From the NCBI GenBank assembly GCA_022574675.1, contig JACZRO010000003.1:1-51477 (forward strand): a DNA stretch of 51,477 bases. Direction: 5' to 3'. Positions within the stretch are counted from its first letter, which is position 1. Each line of letters opens with the position of its first letter. The notes below the pieces were generated by a model. That model was given only the letters and a program-made list of their open reading frames with translations. It ran no database searches and was not told the origin of the DNA. The DNA comes from Chloroflexota bacterium (GTDB taxonomy: Bacteria; Chloroflexota; Dehalococcoidia; Lucifugimonadales; Lucifugimonadaceae). Positions 7,326 through 15,933 of this stretch are shown here, piece by piece. Position numbers and translations under genes: made by a program.

Positions 7326-8075
7326 ATGATTGGACTACTCCCACGCCTGGACGGGCGACGAAGGCGTACCGCGATACTGGCGTTGACAGTGTTGTCGCTC
7401 GCCGCGCTTGTCGCCACGGCCTGCGGCTCTGGCTCAACAGCGGACGTCCAGCCATCAACCCCGGCTCCTACGGCCGTACCCGATGTGAGCTCGGCAGCCA
7501 CGCCGGACACGGGGGCTAACGCGGCGACGGCTACGCCCACACCGGAGCCGACTGCGACATCGGCCGCAACACCGGAGACAAGGGCGGACGCGGCGACGGT
7601 TACGCCCACATCGGAGCCGACTGCGACATCGGCCGCCACGGCCGAGCCGGCAGCGACGGAAACACCCCTGCCGACGGCGGTTCCGGAAGCTACAGAAACC
7701 CCGGCGCCTGCCGCGACCGCCACGCCGACCGTTGAGCCGACTGCGACATCTACCGCCACGCCCGAGCCGACCGCAACAGCGACGCCTCCGCCGACCGCGA
7801 CACCGATACCGGCGCCGTCCACGGTGGAGGCGGACATCATCGGATTTGCACACTCGAACATCACCGTCGCGGCCGGAACGACGATCACATGGACCAATCA
7901 AGACGACGCCCCGCATACCGTGACCGCCGGGAGCCCTGGCAACATTACGGGGGCGTTCGACAGCGGGACGTTCGGCCTCGGCGGCCAGTACTCGCTCGCG
8001 TTCGACACGCCGGGCGATTTTCTCTACTTCTGCACGATCCACCCGTTCATGCAGGCGGTCGTGACGGTCCAGTAG
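7326..8075 (+). CDS. Amicyanin/plastocyanin-like cupredoxin lipoprotein
   Basis: This 249-aa predicted exported protein has RRRR followed by a hydrophobic segment and a lipobox-like LVATAC with Cys33, so it is probably lipid-anchored outside the membrane. Residues 40 to about 165 are a low-complexity linker of repeated TPEPTAT-like units, a style common in Chloroflexota surface proteins. The C-terminal domain (about 167-249) is a type I copper protein: His197 in DAPHTV, then Cys236, His239 and Met242 in YFCTIHPFM, the amicyanin-type C-x2-H-x2-M loop. It likely carries electrons between membrane or periplasmic redox partners. No donor or acceptor gene is adjacent. A perfect palindrome follows the stop. 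Confidence 0.9.
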   Translation: MIGLLPRLDGRRRRTAILALTVLSLAALVATACGSGSTADVQPSTPAPTAVPDVSSAATPDTGANAATATPTPEPTATSAATPETRADAATVTPTSEPTATSAATAEPAATETPLPTAVPEATETPAPAATATPTVEPTATSTATPEPTATATPPPTATPIPAPSTVEADIIGFAHSNITVAAGTTITWTNQDDAPHTVTAGSPGNITGAFDSGTFGLGGQYSLAFDTPGDFLYFCTIHPFMQAVVTVQ

Positions 8076-8081
8076 TCCGGG

Positions 8082-8107
8082 TCGCACGTACCGGCCGGTA
8101 CGTGCGA
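8082..8107. terminator. Perfect 26-bp palindrome after cupredoxin gene
   Basis: The segment begins TCGCACGTACCGG and reads identically on both strands over all 26 bp, with no unpaired centre. It starts 6 nt after the cupredoxin stop. As RNA it would form an 11-bp stem with a GGCC tetraloop. No T-run follows. A terminator is most likely; a protein-binding site is possible. Confidence 0.55.
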
Positions 8108-8133
8108 GTGTGAATGGAGGCAGTCCAGCGCGC

Positions 8134-8139
8134 TAGAAT
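8134..8139 (+). promoter_or_regulatory. Possible -10 element
   Basis: TAGAAT fits the -10 consensus closely and lies 70 bp before the formyltransferase-like start. The hexamer 17 bp upstream (TGAATG) is a poor -35, so this is only a candidate. Confidence 0.25.
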
Positions 8140-8208
8140 CGGCATCCTCAGCGATCCCGGTATCGGGGGCGGCGTGCAGCTCAGGGACGCAACAAAGGGG
8201 GTAGTCAA

Positions 8209-9132
8209 TTGCGCATCGTGCTAATCGGCCAGCAGGCGTTCGGCAAATCAGTGCTGGAGGCGATCTTTGACGCGGGCAAGGACGAAGTCGCCGGGGTGTT
8301 CTGTTCTCCGGACCAGGAAGGCCGGCCGGAAGACCCGCTCAAGGCCGGCGCGCAGGAACGAAGCGTCCCGGTATTTCAGCCGGGCCGGTTCCGCAGCGCC
8401 GAGGCGATCGAACAGTTCGTCGGCCTGTCACCGGATCTGTGCGTTATGGCGTATGTGACGGATATCGTGCCGATGGAGATGATCCAGGCCCCAACGCACG
8501 GGACTATCCAGTACCACCCATCGCTTCTTCCCCTCCACCGCGGGCCGAGCTCGATCAACTGGCCGATCATCATGGGCGAGAAGCAGACGGGTCTGAGCAT
8601 CTTCTGGCCGGACGAAGGCCTGGACACAGGGCCGGTGCTCCTGCAAAAAGAGATCGAGATCGGGCCGGATGACACGCTCGGCTCCATCTATTTCAACCGC
8701 CTGTTCCCGATGGGCGTCGAGGCGATGATCGAGGCGATCGATCTTGTTCGCGAGGGAAACGCGCCAAAGGTTGACCAGGACGAGGAGCGGGCGACCTACG
8801 AGAGCTGGGCCAGGGCGAAGGACGGAAAGATCGACTGGTCCCTGTCCGCCGGCCGGGTTTACGACCTGATTCGCGGCTGTAACCCACAGCCGGGCGCCAA
8901 TACGACCCGGGGCGACGAAACGTTACGGATATTCGACGCTTCTCTCGGGACAGGGGGCGAGGCAGGCGCGGCGCCGGGCACGATCATCGCGTCCGGTGAC
9001 GACGGCTTCCAGGTGGCGACTGGCGACGGCGCGGTACTGGTTCGACGGGTGCAGCGACCGGGCGCAAAAAAAGAACCGGCCGCAGAATTCGCGTCTGCGG
9101 CCGGTCTCAAGATCGGTGATCGCCTCGGGTGA
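8209..9132 (+). CDS. Formyltransferase-fold protein, like 10-formyl-THF dehydrogenase N-terminal domain
   Basis: This 307-aa protein has a formyl_trans_N domain (1 to about 190) plus a C-terminal OB-like domain. From memory, it resembles the hydrolase domain of 10-formyltetrahydrofolate dehydrogenase (ALDH1L1/FDH) more than Met-tRNA formyltransferase: YHPSLLPLHRG, SSINWPI, FWPDEGLDTGP, then an LLQKE strand and a NRLFPMGVEAM helix. The catalytic pair His103 and Asp139 is spaced exactly as His106 and Asp142 of rat FDH. No aldehyde-dehydrogenase domain follows, so the likely activity is release of formate and THF from 10-formyl-THF, or formyl transfer to an unknown acceptor. Start is TTG with AAAGGGGG upstream. 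A divergent Fmt is the alternative. Confidence 0.8.
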   Translation: MRIVLIGQQAFGKSVLEAIFDAGKDEVAGVFCSPDQEGRPEDPLKAGAQERSVPVFQPGRFRSAEAIEQFVGLSPDLCVMAYVTDIVPMEMIQAPTHGTIQYHPSLLPLHRGPSSINWPIIMGEKQTGLSIFWPDEGLDTGPVLLQKEIEIGPDDTLGSIYFNRLFPMGVEAMIEAIDLVREGNAPKVDQDEERATYESWARAKDGKIDWSLSAGRVYDLIRGCNPQPGANTTRGDETLRIFDASLGTGGEAGAAPGTIIASGDDGFQVATGDGAVLVRRVQRPGAKKEPAAEFASAAGLKIGDRLG

Positions 9133-9565
9133 GGCCTGCGGCTCCCCTCGAACCGCCGAGGTGGACCCGGGGCTGACGGCGGGGTGGCCGCCGGGACGGG
9201 GTGATGACCCGGCGAAACCGTCTGCTCCCGAAGATCCGTTCGGCGTTCTGGCCCCCGGGGTTGCGGGCGCCAGGGTGGGTGGATGAGTGCCGAACGAAGC
9301 GTCCTGTGATTTCTGGCCTAACTCTCCCTGATGGATGCGCCCGATCTGGCCGGCCTGCCGGGCGGGTCAGCGCCCGGGGCCGTTGCGCCGAATGTTCATG
9401 CCGGGCCCGGCTTGACGTCAGGTCCCCGCGGCTCAGGGCGGCCAGTCCGGGCGGGTCACAGATGAGCCATAAGAATCACCCGCAGAGGGGTCATCCAGAG
9501 GAAGGGTCCCTGCCCATGGGGGACGGCGCCGGCGAACGATCAAGCAGATCGACCGGGCGAGGCGC
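9133..9565. other. Intergenic region without recognised content
   Basis: Between the formyltransferase-like gene and the convergent small membrane gene there is GC-rich sequence with several short GGCCCCGG-type inverted repeats (for example around 9250-9275) but no ORF with a ribosome site, no tRNA and no riboswitch core that I recognise. Confidence 0.4.
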
Positions 9566-9760
9566 TCAGTCTGCGCTGGCGAAGCCGACCAGGCTCGCGG
9601 CCGGGTCGTATGCGGGCCGTACCGATGTGTCGCCCGGGCTCGCGGCGAACATTATTCCGCTCAGCACCATGATGAGGAGGGTCGCCGCGATAGCGGCATA
9701 GGTCGCGATGCTGACCGGCGGGCGGGTCGCTTTTTCTTCAGTCAAAGTTATCTCGCTCAT
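9566..9760 (-). CDS. Small single-pass membrane protein
   Basis: This 64-aa hypothetical protein starts MSEITLTEEKATRPP. It has one strong membrane segment (SIATYAAIAATLLIMVLSGI, residues 17-36) and a short outside tail with two aspartates. The reading frame extends upstream to about 108 codons, but a strong GGAGGAA site 8 nt before the inner ATG fixes the start there. No family is recognised. It is monocistronic, divergent from the universal stress protein gene. Its size and topology fit a small regulatory or accessory subunit of a membrane complex, but the sequence does not say which. Confidence 0.7.
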   Translation of the reverse strand: MSEITLTEEKATRPPVSIATYAAIAATLLIMVLSGIMFAASPGDTSVRPAYDPAASLVGFASAD

Positions 9761-10099
9761 CTCGCGTCTTCCTCCGCGGTTCCATTTTCGGGCGCCCGGC
9801 CTGGGTTGGAACGAACCCTGACCGTTGATACCGGGCCTGTCGACTTCGTACAGGGTCGCAACCTCTGCGCCGGCTGACGAGGGCGATGTCACGACAAACC
9901 TATTGTCGGAATCTCGGGCCGGCCTGTGGGGGCGGACGCACCCTTTCTGTGTCGGCTAACCGGCATCCTCACGTGACCCTCACGATTGCGCGGCTGCCGT
10001 TCACGCCCGTTTCACGGTCCGCCGACGAGCATGGAGATATCGCCGACCGTCGCTGTGCCGCGTCGGACGGCAGGAAGTCAGTACGGCGCGGAGGTCGGA
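9761..10099. other. Divergent promoter region
   Basis: This gap lies between the start of the small membrane protein (minus) and the universal stress protein (plus) and so should hold both promoters. No clear -35/-10 pair, operator or RNA element could be identified by eye. Confidence 0.4.
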
Positions 10100-11047
10100 T
10101 TGGATACACGGTACCGGCGGATACTGGTCCCGCTAGACGGCTCTGAACTGGCCAGGTCCGCGGTCGCGACGGCGGCGGGAATGGGCCGCCTGTTCGACTC
10201 CGAGCTAACGCTGATCGGTGTGTTGCGCCAGTCGACGCGACCACAAGCTCCAGACCCGGTGTCGCCGTCAATGTCCGGGACTGAGGGTAAAGGGGTCGCG
10301 CGGAGCCGGGCGGACCCCGGGTCAAACGCCGGATCCTACCTCGGGGAAGTGACCGAGGAGCTCCTTCAAGCCGGAGTCCACGCGAACTCCGTGGTCGTCC
10401 TCAACGCCGACCCCGCGACAGGGGTGGTCCTGACGGCGCGAGACCGTCACTCTGATCTGATCGTCATGGCCTCGCGCGGCCGTTCGGGACTCGCCCGCGG
10501 CCTGCTGGGGTCCGTCACCGATCGCGTGATCCACTCTTCGCCCGTGCCTGTCATGGTGGCCCCGGTCGATGCTGACACCGGAATCGACCGGTGGGCGCCC
10601 GGGTTGGTGATCGTCCCGCTAGACGGCTCGGAGCTCGCCGAAAAGGCGCTTCCGCATGCCGAATCTATCTCCAAAGCGGCAAACGCTCCCATCACATTGG
10701 TCCGCGCGGTGCCGTTCCCCATCATGTATGGGGGACACCCGTATGACGGCCTGCCGGCCGGGTCGCTTGCGATCGCCGAAGAGGGTGAGAAGGAAGCAAG
10801 ACATTATCTCGTCGAGGTCGCCACGAGGCTACGGGCGCGCGGGCACACGGTCGAAACTCAGATCGGCGGTGGACATCCACGTTCCGAGATCATCCAGATC
10901 GCCCAGGACGCGCGCGACGCAATGGTGGTCATGACGACACGCGGAACTTCCGGGCTCACGAGATGGGTCGTTGGGAGCGTCGCCGACAGCGTGATCCGAT
11001 CATCCGTGGTCCCTGTGCTGATAATCCCGCCAAGCATGGGGCATTGA
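10100..11047 (+). CDS. Tandem-domain universal stress protein
   Basis: This 315-aa protein has two UspA domains (about 5-158 and 168-310). Each ends in the ATP-binding loop G-2x-G-9x-G(S/T): GRSGLARGLLGSVTDRV and GTSGLTRWVVGSVADSV, so both are of the nucleotide-binding class. The first domain opens with RRILVPLDGSELA and the second with LVIVPLDGSELAE. I chose the TTG at 10100 because GGAGG lies 5 nt upstream and the domain begins immediately; an in-frame ATG at 10031 would add 23 poorly conserved residues. Such proteins respond to starvation, redox or hypoxic stress. The kinase downstream may be relevant to that. Confidence 0.9.
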   Translation: MDTRYRRILVPLDGSELARSAVATAAGMGRLFDSELTLIGVLRQSTRPQAPDPVSPSMSGTEGKGVARSRADPGSNAGSYLGEVTEELLQAGVHANSVVVLNADPATGVVLTARDRHSDLIVMASRGRSGLARGLLGSVTDRVIHSSPVPVMVAPVDADTGIDRWAPGLVIVPLDGSELAEKALPHAESISKAANAPITLVRAVPFPIMYGGHPYDGLPAGSLAIAEEGEKEARHYLVEVATRLRARGHTVETQIGGGHPRSEIIQIAQDARDAMVVMTTRGTSGLTRWVVGSVADSVIRSSVVPVLIIPPSMGH

Positions 11048-11398
11048 AGCTGTCGTCCACTCATGTGCGTAGCCCGGGGCCGTTCCGGGGCTAGTCCGGG
11101 CCGTATTGCTGGCTTGATCGCGGTGCGTCAGGTACGCCATCAACGCGCTCGTCCCATTGCCCGGGTCGTTCAGTCGGTTGGAGATGCTGCCCCCGTTCGC
11201 CTACTATGAAAGCCTGCCGCAAGTGAATACCTGCGAAATCGGCCCAATTTCGGACGGCGTGACGGTGGTCGCGTCGGGCGCGGTGACACGCGTCATCGGA
11301 CGCCGGGACTCTTACCTGACGTCGGCCGTCCCGGACGTCCCGGGACAGGGGCGCGGAAGTGACGGCGAATCCCGTTCGTTGTACACCGGTTGACCTTT
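11048..11398. other. Intergenic region before the histidine kinase
   Basis: It holds a hairpin near the USP stop (11070-11093). A 69-codon ORF (11184-11393) has its stop TGA overlapping a possible TTG start of the kinase at 11390. The ORF has no proper ribosome site and no recognisable family, so it is not called. Confidence 0.35.
11070..11093 (+). terminator. Hairpin after universal stress protein gene
   Basis: TAGCCC (11070-11075) pairs with GGGGCTA (11087-11093) around a GC-rich loop, 22 nt after the stop. No T-run follows. A modest terminator candidate. Confidence 0.35.
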
Positions 11399-13531
11399 AT
11401 GAACGATGACGGCGAGCGTACGCGCGCGAGTGATCCGGACTCTGAGTCCCGGCATGCGGCCGTGCTGGAGACGATGGTGGACGCCGTTATCACCATCGAC
11501 GAGCACGGAATCGTGCTGTCTGGAAACCCGGCCGTAAAGCGCATCTTTGGCTATGAACCGGAAGAGGTGATCGGCCGGAACGTCTCCATGTTGATGCCGT
11601 CGGCGTTAAGCCACGAGCACGACCGTTACGTCCAGCGCTATCTGGAAACCGGCCAGGCCACCATCATCGGCACCGGCCGAGAGACCATCGGGCTCCGCGC
11701 TGACGGCGCCGAGTTCCCGATCGACCTGGCCGTTTCAGAGACGCGCGTCGCCTCGGGCCGCCTGTTCACGGGCATCGTACGTGACATCAGCGAACGAAAG
11801 CGGGCCGAGGCGCAGATCCAATCGCTCAACATGGAACTCGAAAAACGCGTGGAGGAGCGAACGCGGCAACTGGAATCGGCCAACAGGTCTCTTTCCCGTG
11901 AGGCGTCCGACCGCGCCGCACTGGTGGAGATCACCCGCATCATGACCTCCTCACCCCACGTCCGCGATGTTTTTGAGCGATTTGCCGAACAGGTCGGAAA
12001 TCTCGTGCCGTTCGACCGGATCTCGATCTGCGACCTGGACGCCGGGGCGACGTTGTTGACGGAGACGTTCGCCGCGGACCGGTCCGGCATTGAGCCGGCG
12101 CCTGCGGGCACATGCCAGGTCGCGGGGACGGCCACAGAACGGATGTTGAACGACAGGACCGGGGTAATCCTCGCCGACGTGAGCGCCGACGAACTGGTCA
12201 GCCACTTCCCTTGCCAGGCGCCGCTTTTCCCGGAAAAGCATGCGCCCAGGGCATCGGCGCTCGCGGCGCCGATCATCGCCGCAGACCGTGTGATCGGCAC
12301 GCTCAACCTGGCCTCGTTGCAAGCCCGGGCGTACGACGACCGGAGCCTGACCATGCTCGAAATGATCGGGCGGCAGATCGGCGCGCCGATGGAGAACTCT
12401 CGCCTGTACGAGGAAGAGGCGTCGCTGCGTGACGCCGCAGAAACGGCACACGCCCGTCTTGAGGGCATCCTGCAGGTGTCCGCCGCCGGCGTGCTGATCG
12501 TTGACGCTGTGGACGGTCGCGTATTGCTGGCGACGGAAGAGGTGGAGCGGATCTCCGGAAACTCGATCGCCCCCGGGGCGCTTCCAGACCAGTACCGGAA
12601 ATCGGTCACCTACCGGCGGCCGGACGGGGTGCGGATTGAAGTGGATGATCTGCCGCTGCTCCGCGCCATCGCGACCGGCAGCGTGGTCCGCGAGGTAGAG
12701 GTGATTTTCGAGCGACCGGACGGGTCACGGGTTCCGACGCTTGTGAGCGCTGCCCCGGTGTTCGCCCCGGATGGACGCGTTACGGCGGGCATCGCGGTGT
12801 TCCAGGACATCACCGGGCTGAAACTCCTTGACGAGGTGAAGGCGGATTTCCTGTCCATGATCACGCACGACCTCAGGGGTCCGGTCACGGCGATCAAGGG
12901 ACTCGTCGCAGCGGCCATGACGCATACCGGTGAGTCCGACGAGGACGGTGACTTGCTGCTGGAAGAGCTATCGGCGGTGGACGACGAATCCGACCGGTTG
13001 TCCGAGCTAATTTCAAACCTTCTCGATATGTCGCGTATCGAGGCCGGCGCCGTTCCGGTCGAGCCGGAAGAGACTCATATCGCAGACCTTGCGGATGACG
13101 CCGCGCGGAGGGCGAGGCGCTCCCGGCTCGGCGAGGGGCGTGAGATTTCTGTCAATGCAGCGCTGGACCTGCCGATCATGTACGTGGACCCGGTGCAGAT
13201 CGGGCGCGTGCTGGACAATCTGATATCAAACGCCCTCAAGTACTCCGACGGGCCGGTCAAGCTCCGCGCACATTACGATGCGGAGACCGACACCCTGGAA
13301 ACCGCAATCAGTGACTCAGGCATCGGAGTAGCGCCGGACGTCCAGGCCGAGATCTTCGAGAAGTTTTTCCGGGTGACCGACGCCGGCCGGCACGCCGGCA
13401 TGGGCGCGGGTCTGGGATTGGCGATCTGTAAAGCCATCGTTGAGGCGCACGGTGGCAAAATAGGCGTCGAGAGCGAGCACGGAGAGGGTTCGCGCTTCTG
13501 GTTCACACTTCCCGTCCAGCCCGGAGACTAA
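11399..13531 (+). CDS. PAS-GAF-PAS sensor histidine kinase, FixL-like heme-PAS
   Basis: This 710-aa cytosolic kinase has the order PAS (about 18-125), coiled coil (135-170), GAF (175-345), second PAS (355-470), HisKA, HATPase. The phosphoacceptor is His490 in [10 protein letters not shown]. The ATPase boxes are [20 protein letters not shown] and [10 protein letters not shown]. In the first PAS, His74, Arg80 and Arg94 (EHDRYVQRY and IIGTGR) match the spacing of the FixL heme ligand His200 and its Arg206 and Arg220, so oxygen or NO sensing is plausible. There is no membrane segment. Start is uncertain: the ATG at 11399 is used, a TTG at 11390 is possible. The response regulator gene follows by about 50 bp. 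Confidence 0.93.
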   Translation: MNDDGERTRASDPDSESRHAAVLETMVDAVITIDEHGIVLSGNPAVKRIFGYEPEEVIGRNVSMLMPSALSHEHDRYVQRYLETGQATIIGTGRETIGLRADGAEFPIDLAVSETRVASGRLFTGIVRDISERKRAEAQIQSLNMELEKRVEERTRQLESANRSLSREASDRAALVEITRIMTSSPHVRDVFERFAEQVGNLVPFDRISICDLDAGATLLTETFAADRSGIEPAPAGTCQVAGTATERMLNDRTGVILADVSADELVSHFPCQAPLFPEKHAPRASALAAPIIAADRVIGTLNLASLQARAYDDRSLTMLEMIGRQIGAPMENSRLYEEEASLRDAAETAHARLEGILQVSAAGVLIVDAVDGRVLLATEEVERISGNSIAPGALPDQYRKSVTYRRPDGVRIEVDDLPLLRAIATGSVVREVEVIFERPDGSRVPTLVSAAPVFAPDGRVTAGIAVFQDITGLKLLDEVKADFLSMITHDLRGPVTAIKGLVAAAMTHTGESDEDGDLLLEELSAVDDESDRLSELISNLLDMSRIEAGAVPVEPEETHIADLADDAARRARRSRLGEGREISVNAALDLPIMYVDPVQIGRVLDNLISNALKYSDGPVKLRAHYDAETDTLETAISDSGIGVAPDVQAEIFEKFFRVTDAGRHAGMGAGLGLAICKAIVEAHGGKIGVESEHGEGSRFWFTLPVQPGD

Positions 13532-13584
13532 ACGGGAGTGGTTAGGCTTATCAGGTGCAACCAGACAGGCAGGGTTGGCTACGT

Positions 13585-14316
13585 ATGAACATTGATGCGA
13601 CGCAACGCCGCAAGACGAAACCGTCCATCCTGGTCGTCGATGACGATCCCAAGCTCCGGCGCCTCGTCGAGCGGCAGCTCACCGCCGAGGGATTTGACGT
13701 TGTCCTGGCGTCGAACGGGGAGGAAGCGCTCTACCAGGCTTCCCTCGGCCACCCCGACCTGATCGTCCTGGACATTTCGATGCCGGTGATGGACGGGTTC
13801 GAGGCCCTTGAAAGGTTGCGGGAGTTTTTCAACGACCCGGTCATCATCCTTTCCGCGACCGACCAGGAACGTGAAAAGGTCCGCGCCCTGGACCTCGGCG
13901 CGGACGATTACATAACCAAGCCTTTCGGCGGCGCAGAGCTTTCGGCGCGTATACGCGCCGCGCTACGACGCGCAGACCGTCTGTCCGGTAACGGGTCGAG
14001 GCAGGAACCGGTCGTCACGACCGGGTACGTCGAGATCGACCTGGGCGCCCGCATCGTCAAACGCCGGGGCGAAGAGGTTCGATTGACGCGTACGGAGTAC
14101 GACCTGCTGCGAACGCTTGCGACCAACGCCGGTAAGGTGCTTACCCATCGTGAGCTGCTGCAGGCCGTGTGGGGACCGGAGTACGGCGACGAGACAGAGT
14201 ACCTGCGGACGTTCGTGAAACAGCTTCGCCGCAAGCTGGAAGAAGACCCGTCCCGGCCGCGCTACATCATCACGGAGCCGGGTATCGGTTACCGGCTCGT
14301 GCAGGTGACGACCTGA
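13585..14316 (+). CDS. OmpR/PhoB-family response regulator
   Basis: This 243-aa protein has a receiver domain with an acidic pocket at 19-21 (VVDDD), phosphoacceptor Asp63 in LIVLDISMP, a switch residue in ILSATD and Lys112 in YITKPF. A winged-helix output domain follows (LTRTEYDLLRTLATNAGKVL, then ELLQAVWG, recognition helix EYLRTFVKQLRRKLEED and wing ITEPGIGYRL). Overall it resembles KdpE. It is encoded just downstream of the hybrid-sensor kinase and is almost surely its partner. A GTG at 13555 would give ten more residues, and neither start has a strong ribosome site. Its targets are unknown. Confidence 0.94.
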   Translation: MNIDATQRRKTKPSILVVDDDPKLRRLVERQLTAEGFDVVLASNGEEALYQASLGHPDLIVLDISMPVMDGFEALERLREFFNDPVIILSATDQEREKVRALDLGADDYITKPFGGAELSARIRAALRRADRLSGNGSRQEPVVTTGYVEIDLGARIVKRRGEEVRLTRTEYDLLRTLATNAGKVLTHRELLQAVWGPEYGDETEYLRTFVKQLRRKLEEDPSRPRYIITEPGIGYRLVQVTT

Positions 14317-14357
14317 CCTAAGACGCGCCCGCGCCCGGGGCATCTGGGCGGAACGGC

Positions 14358-15374
14358 TTAGCGCCTGACGTCGGCCCCGCCTGAGGCCGCGGCCAGCACC
14401 TCCGCCTCCGACGCCAGGTTGAAGTCGCCGTGAACGGTGTGGGCGATGGCCCCGGACGCCGCTGCGAAGTCCGCTATCTCCTGTGGTTTCCAACCGTTCA
14501 AGACGCCCCAGATCGCTCCAGCCGCGAACCCGTCCCCACCACCCACGCGGTCCACGATTTCTAGTTCGTGACGCCGGCTGAGGGCGACCTCGGAACCGTC
14601 AAAATACACGCCCTGCCAGGAGTTGTGGTCGCTCGAGTGAACGTCCCTCACCGTGAGAGCGACCTTGCCGAACCCGTACTTCGAGACGGCGGACTCCACA
14701 AATGACCGGTACGCCTCGGGAGTCCGTTCGTCTGGCGGGATGTTTCCGTCCATCCCGAGCATGACGCCGAGGATCGGGTCGCGAGCGCTGCCGATGGCGA
14801 CATCGACGTAATGCATCAACGGATCGAGACGCTTCGCCGCCGCCTCCGGGCTCCACAGGGCGCTCCGGAAATTGAAGTCTATGCTGACGGTCATGCCTGT
14901 CGCTTTCGCCGCCTCGCACCCTGCGGCTACCGTCGCCGTCGCTCGCTCGGAGATGGCGCAGGTGATCCCGGAGAAGTGGAACCAGTCCCGCCCGGCGAGC
15001 GCGGCCGGCCAGTCGACCATCCCGGGTTCGATCTCGGACATCGCAGAGAGCGCCCTGTCGTACACCACCGCCGACGGGCGCATCGAGGCGCCGATCTCCA
15101 GGTAGTAGAGGCCAAGCCGGTCGCCGCCACGGACCACCTGCGAGGTGTCGACGCCGTACTGCCGGATGAAGTTGATGCACGCCTGTCCGATGTCGTTTTC
15201 CGGGATGCGGGAGATCAGAGCCGAGTCGACGCCGAACTGCTTGAGGGCGACGGCCACGTTGCACTCGGTGCCGCCGTATATGGCGTCAAACTGGCGTGCC
15301 TGCGTGAGCCGCTCGCGCCGCGGGGCGGTCAGGCGGAGGAGCACTTCCCCGATCGTCACGAAGCTGTGGGGCAT
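14358..15374 (-). CDS. kdgK: 2-keto-3-deoxygluconate kinase (PfkB family)
   Basis: This 338-aa PfkB/ribokinase-fold sugar kinase phosphorylates 2-keto-3-deoxygluconate to KDPG. It has the KdgK-type N-terminus FVTIGEVLLRLTAP and the substrate loop YGGTECNVAVALKQFG. A GLYYLEIGASMRPSAVVYDR strand is typical of KDG kinases. The PfkB signature 2 is DRVGGGDGFAAGAIWG, with the catalytic Asp. The length is normal. It is last in a probable three-gene unit with the flavin-type oxidase and Eda. KdgK and Eda together convert KDG to pyruvate and glyceraldehyde 3-phosphate. A related 2-keto-3-deoxy sugar could be the true substrate. Confidence 0.9.
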   Translation of the reverse strand: MPHSFVTIGEVLLRLTAPRRERLTQARQFDAIYGGTECNVAVALKQFGVDSALISRIPENDIGQACINFIRQYGVDTSQVVRGGDRLGLYYLEIGASMRPSAVVYDRALSAMSEIEPGMVDWPAALAGRDWFHFSGITCAISERATATVAAGCEAAKATGMTVSIDFNFRSALWSPEAAAKRLDPLMHYVDVAIGSARDPILGVMLGMDGNIPPDERTPEAYRSFVESAVSKYGFGKVALTVRDVHSSDHNSWQGVYFDGSEVALSRRHELEIVDRVGGGDGFAAGAIWGVLNGWKPQEIADFAAASGAIAHTVHGDFNLASEAEVLAAASGGADVRR

Positions 15375-15455
15375 GCGGCCTGTTCGTCTCCATTACTCAT
15401 CGCTGCGTTAGATATTCGGGCGCTCATCCCGGGCGTTCTGGAGAATGTTCCGTGG

Positions 15456-15878
15456 TCAGAGGGCGGTGCCGTACACCTTCTCGGGGATCACGATGACGGT
15501 GGCGCGGCCGTCTTTACGCATCGCCTCGTCATACTCCTCCCAGTCTGGATGTTCCTTGCCGGAAGCGGCGCGGTAAACGTCACGCATCGCGTCTCGAAGC
15601 TTTTCGGGGCTGGCGGTCTTTGACGAGATGATCTCTGCCCGGCCCTCGAGCACGACGTATCCCCACCAATCGTCCTTCGATACGAGGAGCGAACAGCGCG
15701 GGTCGCGTTCAAGATTGAGCAGTTTGGCGCGGTTCTCCGTTGTGGAGAAGGCCACGCCCTCCCCGTACGGCCCGCACGAGACGATGCTCAACTGGGTCGC
15801 GCCATCACGCCGGAACGTGCTCAATACGGCCTTGTGATTCTCGGCTACGAACTCCTGGACCCTCTGGTCAAGCGGCAT
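15456..15878 (-). CDS. PPOX-class flavin/F420-dependent oxidoreductase
   Basis: This 140-aa split-barrel protein belongs to the pyridoxamine-5'-phosphate-oxidase-like superfamily, similar to the Rv1155/F420-dependent group: FVAENHKAVLSTFRRDGATQ, then STTENRAKLLNLERDPRCSL, then WWGYVVLEGRAEI. It would bind FMN or coenzyme F420 and reduce or oxidise a small molecule. GGAGG lies 6 nt before the ATG. It sits between eda and kdgK with short gaps (55 and 81 bp), so it is likely co-transcribed. It is not a known part of the KDG pathway, which makes the placement odd. Confidence 0.87.
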   Translation of the reverse strand: MPLDQRVQEFVAENHKAVLSTFRRDGATQLSIVSCGPYGEGVAFSTTENRAKLLNLERDPRCSLLVSKDDWWGYVVLEGRAEIISSKTASPEKLRDAMRDVYRAASGKEHPDWEEYDEAMRKDGRATVIVIPEKVYGTAL

Positions 15879-15933
15879 GAAAATCCTCCAGTAGGACGGG
15901 GCGGTGCGGGCAGGCGATGCGAGGGGCGTCCCG

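Noticed and set aside
7500..7820. Regular repeats as a possible CRISPR array
   Set aside because: The repeats are in frame, have no unique spacers of constant length, and encode the protein linker.
7169..7897. Minus-strand frame of Val/Ala/Gly repeats opposite the cupredoxin linker
   Set aside because: The periodic sequence is just the reverse complement of the TPEPTAT repeats; there is no ribosome site.
9133..9565. Possible cobalamin or other riboswitch in the GC-rich gap
   Set aside because: I could not find the conserved core of any riboswitch class on either strand, and no regulated gene follows in the right direction.
11184..11393. 69-codon ORF whose TGA overlaps a possible TTG start of the kinase
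   Set aside because: The overlap is suggestive of coupling, but the ORF has no spaced ribosome site, no recognisable family and low-complexity content.
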